NCBI GenBank assembly: GCA_947624535.1 | Contig: CANQKU010000060.1 | Span: 1-6,377, forward strand | From: an uncultured Bacilli bacterium | GTDB lineage: Bacteria > Bacillota_I > Bacilli_A > RF39 > UBA660 | Length of the DNA: 6,377 nt | Direction of reading: 5' to 3' | Shown here: positions 1 to 5,012 of the stretch, piece by piece | How the letters are laid out: every line of letters begins with the position of its first letter | Position numbering within the stretch: position 1 is the first letter of the stretch | Program-made: the position numbers and the translations under genes | Notes under the pieces: model-generated | Database searches by the model: none | Told to the model about the DNA's origin: nothing | What the model saw: only the letters and a program-made list of their open reading frames with translations

Positions 1-472
1 TAGTTAAAGCAATTTTACCAAAGTCTTCTACCTCAATTCCTAAACGTTTAGCTTGACTAGATAAAAATGAACCTGTACCTGCGGCACATAAAGTATTCAT
101 GGCATAGTCAGTAACAATTTGATCTTCTAATAAAATAATTTTAGAGTCTTGTCCACCAATTTCAATAATCGTTTTGACATCCTTATGAAAGACTAATGTA
201 CCAACTGCATGAGCAGTAATTTCATTTTTTATAATCGTTGCATTTAACATAGCGCCAATTAATCTTCTAGCTGATCCAGTTGTCCCAACCCCAACTATTT
301 TAATATCATCTTTCAAATTATCTTTAAAATAAGCCATAATTTTTTTAACAGCTTGAATAGGATTACCCTCTGTCCAAATATACTTACTCAAAATAATATT
401 ATTTTCCTCATCAATAATTACAGCTTTAGTTGAAATAGATCCAATGTCTACCCCAAAATATCCTAATTTCAT
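1..472 (-). CDS. Acyl-CoA dehydratase activase-like ATPase (BadF/BadG/BcrA/HgdC family), partial at window edge
   Basis: This is the 5' part (157 codons) of a minus-strand gene that starts at ATG 472-470 and runs off the window. Seen: an ASKHA-fold phosphate-1 motif near residues 7-16 (GVDIGSISTK), a GVGTTGSARR segment at 61-70, IGGQDSK at 105-111 (phosphate-2 region), and CAAGTGSFL at 129-137. Known family: these activases are homodimeric ATPases with one [4Fe-4S] cluster bridging the subunits; ATP hydrolysis drives very low-potential electron transfer to a partner dehydratase or reductase. C129 matches the first cluster cysteine of HgdC. The second ligand would lie beyond the edge. The start overlaps the upstream gene's stop (ATGA), and AAGGAG lies just upstream inside that gene, so the two are probably translationally coupled. 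It is the third gene of its operon. The substrate of the system cannot be read from the sequence. Confidence 0.93.
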   Translation of the reverse strand, partial: MKLGYFGVDIGSISTKAVIIDEENNIILSKYIWTEGNPIQAVKKIMAYFKDNLKDDIKIVGVGTTGSARRLIGAMLNATIIKNEITAHAVGTLVFHKDVKTIIEIGGQDSKIILLEDQIVTDYAMNTLCAAGTGSFLSSQAKRLGIEVEDFGKIALT

Positions 473-1533
473 TTTGACTCCTTTCTAATTTTTATCAAGT
501 CATAAAATGCTTCTAATCTTGTTGTTATACCCTCACTTGAAGTTTCACAGTCATACGAGAAAAAAATAATTGGAATTTTTTTATCACTAGCTACTTTTTT
601 TATAATAGGCATAGCGCCCACCTCAGGTGTACACCCAAATGGCTTAGTATGAATAATTCCATCAAATCTTTTAGATAACTGGATAGTCCTATAAACATTA
701 TCTAAGCCATCAGCACCCAAAGTATAACTACAATATTTACGACTTTTAAAAAGCATATACTTAGTAATTAACTTCTTCTTCCATAACAAATATGAAAGAT
801 CAGTATATCTTTTTAACTCAATATTCATCTTAGCCAATTCTTCCTCTAAAAAATAACTAGAAAATGGTTCCATAGAAGTATATAACTCTCCAATAATACC
901 TACTTTTAAACAATTTTTAGGTTTATTAATAGGAATACGTTTAAATTTTTTTCTATACTTTAGATAACAATAAGTAAGAGTAGTTATATGACTACATTTC
1001 GAAAAATCTTTATACATTTTCTTCTTTAATGATAAAAAGCTATTTTTATTCTTTTCAAAACCTATTCTTTTTCTAATAATTATATCAATCTTATCCATAT
1101 AATAAATAAAAAATAAGGTGATTACTATTACATGGAAAAACTTAAAAAAACTAAGGTGTGGATTTAACTTTTTAAATATATGATAAACTTCCCTAAAGTT
1201 TAAATGATCATTTGGTATCAATTTAATAAATTCAAACTCATAGCCTAAATCTTTTAAAATAGTTTCTTGAACTTCAGCATAGTACCTATATCTACAACCT
1301 CCACCTGCTTGAACTAATATATTAGCGCCCAACTCTAAGCTTTCAATAAAATTACCTAAATTATATTTAAATGGTATACATACATCATTAGGAGAGTATT
1401 TATTCCCTAACTCAATAGTCTTTTTAGTAATAGGAGGAGCTTCCATAACTTCTAAATTAGTAAGCTTAGTAAGAAAATATTTTATAGGAATAAAATAATT
1501 ACCTAAATGAGGAAAACTAATTACTTTTTTCAT
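469..1533 (-). CDS. 2-hydroxyacyl-CoA dehydratase-related protein (COG3581-like CoA activase family)
   Basis: A 354-residue protein resembling the uncharacterised COG3581 family, related to the iron-sulfur subunits of 2-hydroxyacyl-CoA dehydratases. Seen: the N-terminal SFPHLGNY, then SPNDVCIPFKYNLGNFIE around residues 47-64 (C52), QAGGGCRYRYYAEVQ at 75-89 (C80), KPFGCTPEVGAMP with C301, and a C-terminal DCETSSEGITTRLEAFYDL with C329. C52, C80 and C301 lie in family-like motifs and are candidate cluster ligands; that role is inferred. A hydrophobic stretch near 131-150 is probably a buried helix rather than a membrane span. The start is ATG 1533-1531 with a strong AGGAGG ahead of it, lying inside the end of the upstream gene (17-bp overlap). 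The stop TGA overlaps the next ATG. The neighbouring activase is the likely ATP-dependent electron donor. The biochemical role is unknown. Confidence 0.85.
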   Translation of the reverse strand: MKKVISFPHLGNYFIPIKYFLTKLTNLEVMEAPPITKKTIELGNKYSPNDVCIPFKYNLGNFIESLELGANILVQAGGGCRYRYYAEVQETILKDLGYEFEFIKLIPNDHLNFREVYHIFKKLNPHLSFFKFFHVIVITLFFIYYMDKIDIIIRKRIGFEKNKNSFLSLKKKMYKDFSKCSHITTLTYCYLKYRKKFKRIPINKPKNCLKVGIIGELYTSMEPFSSYFLEEELAKMNIELKRYTDLSYLLWKKKLITKYMLFKSRKYCSYTLGADGLDNVYRTIQLSKRFDGIIHTKPFGCTPEVGAMPIIKKVASDKKIPIIFFSYDCETSSEGITTRLEAFYDLIKIRKESK

Positions 1534-2446
1534 AAACTTCCTCCTTCTTTTGACTTAATATATCAATAAAACTTTCTAATCTAGTAAGAATACCAATATC
1601 ACTATTTAAATTTTCTATAATTAAAGTAATAATTGGAATATTTTTAACTTTTCTAATAGCCATTTCATTAGCTAAAGAATCAGGTCCACAAGGAAAAGAT
1701 GAAATAATTATAATACCATCTACTTTATCTTTATAATAATTAATACTAGCCATAATTTTTTTATTATGGGTCCAATTTATATCTTTAGAAATTTTTCTGC
1801 ATTCTTCATCAATTAACTCATCACTTAGTAAATCACTATAAATAATAGTAATATTTAACTTTTTTAAAAAATCTATAATTGGTCTACCACTTAATTCATC
1901 ATATAAATTATATGGATGAGCAGCTAATAATATTTTTAGATTATTACTTTTTAATAAATTTTGTTGACTAATTTGCTTAATTTTTAGGTTTTCATCTTGT
2001 ATTTTTTTCGCATACTTATAAGCTTGATAAGTATTAATATAAGAAATTCCTAAAGTTTTTCCAACTTTTAAAAATCCAAGTAATTCTACTCTTTTAGAAG
2101 TTAAATCAACATTATAATGGAGTAGTTTAATATCATCAAAACTATTATTTACTAAGTCATAAAGACAGTTAAAATTAGTACATACACCCTCATTTTTCTT
2201 TATAGAGAAAAATCTAGGTACAAAGATATAGTCACACTTATCTTTTAAATAATTAACATGTCCTAAAAATAATTTTAGACTAAAACAAGCTTCATCAATC
2301 GCTAGAGTTTCACCATCTTGTAATATTTTTTTATTACTAGGGGGACTTTCTATTACATCAAAATTTAAATATTTAAAAAAATTTATCCATAAATCTTTAT
2401 TATAATAATATAAAAGAGCTCTAGGTATTCCAATTTTTATTTTCAT
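1517..2446 (-). CDS. Activase-related protein, DUF2229/COG3580-like
   Basis: A 309-residue protein and the first gene of the minus-strand operon. It begins with the family-typical IGIPRALLYYY (residues 5-15). Then come IDEACFSLKLFLGHV at 50-64 (C54), a cysteine pair C89/C94 in GVCTNFNCLYD, and a C-terminal SSFPCGPDSLANE (C253) followed by GILTRLESFIDIL. This pattern fits the DUF2229/COG3580 group of CoA-enzyme-activase-related proteins. In many Firmicutes such domains are fused to, or adjacent to, the activase and COG3581 domains. The protein shares a plan with the next gene (early conserved Cys plus a GC[TG]P-type motif and TRLE[AS]F near the C-terminus), suggesting paralogous halves of one complex. 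The start ATG 2446-2444 has AGGAGGAG a few bases upstream. Its last 17 bp contain the ribosome binding site and start of the next gene. The reaction is not known. Confidence 0.85.
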   Translation of the reverse strand: MKIKIGIPRALLYYYNKDLWINFFKYLNFDVIESPPSNKKILQDGETLAIDEACFSLKLFLGHVNYLKDKCDYIFVPRFFSIKKNEGVCTNFNCLYDLVNNSFDDIKLLHYNVDLTSKRVELLGFLKVGKTLGISYINTYQAYKYAKKIQDENLKIKQISQQNLLKSNNLKILLAAHPYNLYDELSGRPIIDFLKKLNITIIYSDLLSDELIDEECRKISKDINWTHNKKIMASINYYKDKVDGIIIISSFPCGPDSLANEMAIRKVKNIPIITLIIENLNSDIGILTRLESFIDILSQKKEEVYEKSN

Positions 2447-2484
2447 ATTTTTCTCCTCCTAATTTTAATTTTATGTAAACTAAT

Positions 2485-2513
2485 TTTATAAAAGAAGAAA
2501 TTTATTTCGACAA
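2485..2513 (-). promoter_or_regulatory. Predicted sigma-A-type promoter of the activase operon
   Basis: Read on the minus strand, the -35 is TTGTCG (2513-2508, 4 of 6 to TTGACA). A 17-bp spacer and a -10 of TATAAA (2490-2485, 5 of 6) follow. Transcription would begin near 2478 and leave a leader of roughly 30 nt before ATG 2446, long enough for the AGGAGGAG site. The -35 overlaps that of the opposite promoter. The -10 lies within a 10-bp palindrome, TTTTATAAAA (2484-2493), which may be chance in such AT-rich DNA. Confidence 0.6.
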
Positions 2514-2535
2514 TGTTAAATTATAAATGTATAAT
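2507..2535 (+). promoter_or_regulatory. Predicted sigma-A-type promoter of the nuclease operon
   Basis: The -35 is TCGACA (2507-2512, 5 of 6), followed by exactly 17 bp and a perfect TATAAT (2530-2535). Transcription is expected near 2541-2543, only about 10 nt before ATG 2552. This short leader holds GGTGAT (2542-2547), which can pair with the 3' end of 16S rRNA. The inverted repeat ATTATA-4-TATAAT (2520-2535) covers the -10. The promoter position rules out the longer in-frame start at 2513. Confidence 0.72.
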
Positions 2536-2551
2536 AAAGTTGGTGATAGGG

Positions 2552-3127
2552 ATGAAAAAGATAATTGTAATAGTTTTATTTATTTTTACGTTAGGTTTTA
2601 TGCCAAGAAGTGTTTTTGCAATAGAAGAAGTTGTTAAGTTTTCAAAGTGTGTTGATGGTGATACAGCTAAGTTTATTATAGGTAATAAGGAGTATTCAAC
2701 AAGATTTTTAGCTATAGATACACCTGAAGTTAAGCATCCTAAAAAGAAAGTAGAACCATTTGGAAAAGAGGCTAGTAATTATACTTGTAAAAGATTAAAA
2801 GAAGCTAAAGAGATAAAATTAGAGTATGATGATAATTCTACTAAAGAAGATAAATATGGTAGAAGATTAGCTTGGATTTTTGTAGATGGCAAGTTACTTC
2901 AAGAAGAATTAATTGAAAAAGGTTATGCTAAAGTTGCTTATTTATATGGAGATTATAAGTATACAAATTTATTAAAAAAGAAAGAAGTAGAAGCTAAAGA
3001 AAAAGAGGTGGGTGTTTGGTCAGGTAAAGATAGTATAAATTCTAGTGAAGAAGAGACTATCTCAATCAATAAAATTTTAAAAAAAATATATCAATACATT
3101 ATGAAAGAAGTTAAAAGTATGTTATAA
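2552..3127 (+). CDS. Secreted thermonuclease (staphylococcal nuclease-like, SNase domain)
   Basis: A 191-residue exported nuclease. Residues 1-23 form a signal peptide: KK, a hydrophobic core, and a probable cleavage after VFA. The SNase fold covers about 27-158. By alignment from memory to S. aureus nuclease, the calcium and catalytic residues are kept: D37 in VDGDT (D21), R51 (R35), D56 and E59 in DTPE (D40, E43), and R104 in KYGRR (R87). The stretch from DTPE through the KHPKK segment is strikingly close to the S. aureus enzyme. The expected activity is calcium-dependent cleavage of DNA and RNA outside the membrane. The tail from about 170 to 191 is a lysine-rich amphipathic helix not needed for the fold. 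The mature protein has only two cysteines, C33 and C79. ATG 2552 is chosen over ATG 2513 because the latter precedes the predicted transcription start and would put 13 residues ahead of the signal peptide. It is the first gene of a four-gene operon. Confidence 0.95.
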   Translation: MKKIIVIVLFIFTLGFMPRSVFAIEEVVKFSKCVDGDTAKFIIGNKEYSTRFLAIDTPEVKHPKKKVEPFGKEASNYTCKRLKEAKEIKLEYDDNSTKEDKYGRRLAWIFVDGKLLQEELIEKGYAKVAYLYGDYKYTNLLKKKEVEAKEKEVGVWSGKDSINSSEEETISINKILKKIYQYIMKEVKSML

Positions 3128-3141
3128 TCTCCTTAAGGAGA
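3128..3141 (+). promoter_or_regulatory. Perfect palindrome covering the ribosome binding site of the thioredoxin-like gene
   Basis: TCTCCTTAAGGAGA directly follows the nuclease stop codon. It is a 14-bp perfect palindrome that can fold as a 5-bp stem with a TTAA loop. Its right half is the AAGGAG Shine-Dalgarno sequence of the gene starting at 3151. Folding would hide that site, and a ribosome finishing the nuclease gene would open it. There is no T-run, so it is not a terminator. A regulatory role is inferred. Confidence 0.5.
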
Positions 3142-3150
3142 GGAATTATT

Positions 3151-3708
3151 ATGGCAACTAAAAGTAAAAAAAAGATAAGTAAAGATAAAATTTTAAAAAT
3201 AGGGGGAATTAGTCTACTTATTATTATAATTTGTCTTATTAGTTTTTTTGCATCTAACACAAAGTCTACACCATATAGTAATTATGTAGATGAAGAAGGT
3301 GAAGAAATACTAAAACAAGCTACTAAAGATGCTGGAAGTGTAAGTGATGAGGAAAGAACTTCACCTAAAGAAATTAGTGTAAGTGACTATATTAATTTAT
3401 ATAATGAAGAAGATAAAGACTATTTAGTATTAATTTCTAAACCATCTTGTGAATATTGTAAATTAGCAACCCCAATACTTGAAAATATTATATATGAAGA
3501 AAATGTCTCAATAAATTATCTTAATCCTGATAATTTTAGTGAAGATGATAATAGGTTGTTAATCTCATCAGATAGTTATTTTGCTGAAGGTTATGGTACA
3601 CCATTGCTATTAATAGTTGGAAATCATAGTATAAAAGATAAAATAGAAGGATTAGTTGATAAAGCAACTTATCTGGAATTTATGAAAGAATATAAATTTG
3701 TGGAGTAA
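3151..3708 (+). CDS. Membrane-anchored thioredoxin-fold protein with CxxC motif
   Basis: A 185-residue protein with a basic N-terminus (KSKKK, residues 4-8), one membrane segment at about 17-34, an acidic linker to about 72, and a thioredoxin-like domain from about 75 to 183. The redox motif is CEYC at 100-103, preceded by a beta strand (YLVLISKPS). A Thr-Pro pair at 150-151 (YGTPLLL) fits the cis-proline loop of thioredoxin folds. The positive-inside rule puts the domain outside the cell, so it should act on exported proteins. Whether it oxidises, reduces or isomerises disulfides is not visible, and CEYC differs from the classic CGPC. Some bacteriocin-accessory and conjugation proteins share this architecture, but no such genes are nearby. 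C28 lies in the membrane segment and is not a clear lipobox. Its ribosome binding site AAGGAGAGG (3135-3143) lies partly in a palindrome. The next gene starts 4 bp after its stop. Confidence 0.87.
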   Translation: MATKSKKKISKDKILKIGGISLLIIIICLISFFASNTKSTPYSNYVDEEGEEILKQATKDAGSVSDEERTSPKEISVSDYINLYNEEDKDYLVLISKPSCEYCKLATPILENIIYEENVSINYLNPDNFSEDDNRLLISSDSYFAEGYGTPLLLIVGNHSIKDKIEGLVDKATYLEFMKEYKFVE

Positions 3709-3712
3709 GATT

Positions 3713-4168
3713 ATGACAGGAATAGTATATAAAAAAGCTTTAGAATATAAAAGATTACACCCTATGACAGTATCATGGAGACTAAAACAAAATAGTGAAG
3801 TAGTAGAAAAACATTTAAATCCAGGAGAAAAAGTACTATATGTTTTTACTGGACAAAAAAATAACAATCCCTTAAATATTATTTCAACAGCAGTTATAGC
3901 ATTAACTTCAGAGAGAATTTTAATAGGAAGAAAAAGAGTAGTATTTGGCTATTTTCTAGATTCGATAACCCCTGATATGTTTAATGACTTAAAAATTTAT
4001 AGTGGAATTATTTGGGGTAAAGTATATCTTGATACCATCAAAGAATTTGTAACATTATCTAATATTGCAAAATCAGCTCTTCAAGAAATTGAAACAAAAA
4101 TTTCTTCATTTATGATGGAAGAGAAGAAAAAATATGGATATAAACAAAATAAAACTGATCTTGGGTAA
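3713..4168 (+). CDS. Small bacterial PH-like domain protein (YokE-like), putative
   Basis: A 151-residue soluble protein with no signal peptide or membrane segment. The N-terminal 30 residues are basic and probably helical. From LNPGEKVLYVF (35-45) the pattern resembles bacterial PH domains of the YokE/bPH type: a strand pair, then a strand and turn ALTSERILIGRKR (63-75). After that come an insert SITPDMFNDLKIYSG, a strand pair to about 114, and a C-terminal helix at 116-139. Such domains are binding or scaffold modules; the ligand is unknown. ATG 3713 is preferred because GGAG (3702-3705) lies 7 nt ahead; the TTG at 3698 would overlap the upstream gene and sit before this site. It lies 4 bp after the thioredoxin-like gene and 4 bp before the next, so it is co-transcribed. 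It seems to be the only cytosolic product of the operon. The family assignment is from motif memory and is moderate. Confidence 0.72.
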   Translation: MTGIVYKKALEYKRLHPMTVSWRLKQNSEVVEKHLNPGEKVLYVFTGQKNNNPLNIISTAVIALTSERILIGRKRVVFGYFLDSITPDMFNDLKIYSGIIWGKVYLDTIKEFVTLSNIAKSALQEIETKISSFMMEEKKKYGYKQNKTDLG

Positions 4169-4172
4169 AAAT

Positions 4173-4901
4173 ATGAAAAAAAGAATAATTATAATTAGTA
4201 TTAGTTTATTAATCATTTATTTTAGTTATAAAATATTTATTTTAAAATATTATGATATAGAAAAATTTAGTAATTTATTAGACTTTAATTATAAAGATAA
4301 AATTACTATTAAACATAAAGATATAGATGATAATTCTTATTTAAAATTTAAAAATTTAAAAATAAGAAATGACTTCAAATTATATCAAAACTTAGATCAA
4401 ATAGTAGATGAAAATTCTTCTTCTAAATTAGTATTAAAGGATACAAATAACAAAGTTATTAAAGCATTTTGGATGGGTTATACTAATACTTATTTAGATT
4501 TATTGAAAAGTGATAAAACATTTTTTGGTCAATCAAATATTAAAATTATTAAAAATATAAATATTGAAGATATCTTAAAAATGCATAAGATTAGTAACGA
4601 TATCTTATTATTTGACTATCTTTTAAATAATAAAAATAATAATAATAATATTTTTACAAGTGTTAAAAAAATAAAAGAAAATTATACAATCTATAGTATT
4701 AGTTCTATTATGATACCAGAAAATATTTCTATTACTTTAATTGATGGAGATTATAAGGGATATATATTTAATTTAAAAGATAATATAAGAGAAGTAAATA
4801 TCTTAAAAGATGATAAAAGATATACATTTACTTTTATGGATACTAATAATGTAGATAATGAGTATTTAAATGATATTTTAAATACAGTTGTTGTAGAGTG
4901 A
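4173..4901 (+). CDS. Membrane-anchored protein of unknown function
   Basis: I do not recognise this 242-residue protein. Residues 1-24 hold KKR and a strongly hydrophobic segment, which suggests an N-terminal signal anchor. No cysteine occurs anywhere, so it is not a lipoprotein and not a disulfide protein. The rest is rich in Asn, Lys, Asp and Ile and appears to be a mixed alpha/beta extracytoplasmic domain. Strand-like segments include SKLVLKDTNNKVIKAFW, TIYSISSIMI, ISITLIDGDYKGYIFNL and RYTFTFMDT. A low-complexity NNKNNNNN stretch lies at 152-159. The start is uncertain: ATG 4173 lies 4 bp after the preceding stop, lacks a strong Shine-Dalgarno and probably depends on coupling. ATG 4134 would add 13 residues and overlap the PH-like gene by 35 bp. 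It is the last gene of its operon; the stop codon's final bases enter the terminator stem. Its surface location matches the nuclease and thioredoxin-like proteins. Confidence 0.8.
   Translation: MKKRIIIISISLLIIYFSYKIFILKYYDIEKFSNLLDFNYKDKITIKHKDIDDNSYLKFKNLKIRNDFKLYQNLDQIVDENSSSKLVLKDTNNKVIKAFWMGYTNTYLDLLKSDKTFFGQSNIKIIKNINIEDILKMHKISNDILLFDYLLNNKNNNNNIFTSVKKIKENYTIYSISSIMIPENISITLIDGDYKGYIFNLKDNIREVNILKDDKRYTFTFMDTNNVDNEYLNDILNTVVVE
4635..4649 (+). repeat. AAT trinucleotide run encoding five asparagines
   Basis: Five tandem AAT codons encode N155-N159 of the unknown membrane protein; two more AAT codons lie at 4626-4631, split off by one AAA. The run is in frame, so slippage by one unit would change length without breaking the gene. 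Its length is modest for such AT-rich DNA. Confidence 0.7.
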
Positions 4902-4925
4902 TAGCAATTTATTTGCTATCTTTTT
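4900..4925 (+). terminator. Intrinsic terminator of the nuclease operon
   Basis: GATAGCAA (4900-4907) and TTGCTATC (4913-4920) form a perfect 8-bp stem around a 5-nt loop (TTTAT), followed at once by TTTTT (4921-4925). The stem begins within the TGA stop of the preceding gene. No T-run follows in the other direction, so it acts on plus-strand transcripts only. It separates the nuclease operon from ftsA. Confidence 0.9.
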
Positions 4926-4957
4926 AGGTTTAAATTATAACTTTTTAGTTAAAATAC

Positions 4958-4986
4958 TTGGAGAAAAGAAAAAACTATAGTATAAT
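4958..4986 (+). promoter_or_regulatory. Predicted sigma-A-type promoter of ftsA-ftsZ
   Basis: A perfect TATAAT (4981-4986) lies 17 bp after TTGGAG (4958-4963), which keeps the TTG of the -35 consensus (3 of 6). Transcription would begin near 4993, leaving about 20 nt with AGGAG (5001-5005) 7 nt before ATG 5013. AACTAT (4973-4978) and ATAGTT (4985-4990) form an inverted repeat across the -10. The rest of 4926-5012 is AT-rich spacer with no reading frame I can support. Confidence 0.65.
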
Positions 4987-5012
4987 AGTTATATTAAGAT
5001 AGGAGAGATACT

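Noticed and set aside
2520..2525. A second minus-strand TATAAT
   Set aside because: At 17 bp the matching -35 would be TATCAC, a poor fit; the TTGTCG/TATAAA pair is better placed.
2513..2551. Longer nuclease start at ATG 2513
   Set aside because: It lies inside the promoter spacer, has no good ribosome binding site and would put 13 residues in front of a textbook signal peptide.
3128..3141. Palindrome as a transcription terminator
   Set aside because: No T-run follows it, and it contains the Shine-Dalgarno of a closely spaced downstream gene.
3698..3712. TTG start at 3698 for the PH-like gene
   Set aside because: GGAG at 3702-3705 fits ATG 3713 at 7 nt and cannot serve a start lying before it.
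3652..3867. A 71-codon minus-strand open frame opposite the end of the thioredoxin-like gene and the start of the PH-like gene
   Set aside because: It lies antisense to two well-supported genes, has no convincing ribosome binding site or recognisable domain, and looks like a chance frame.
4134..4172. Upstream ATG 4134 for the unknown membrane protein
   Set aside because: It would overlap the previous gene by 35 bp and push the signal anchor inwards. ATG 4173 lies 4 bp after the previous stop. The choice is not certain because neither start has a strong ribosome binding site.
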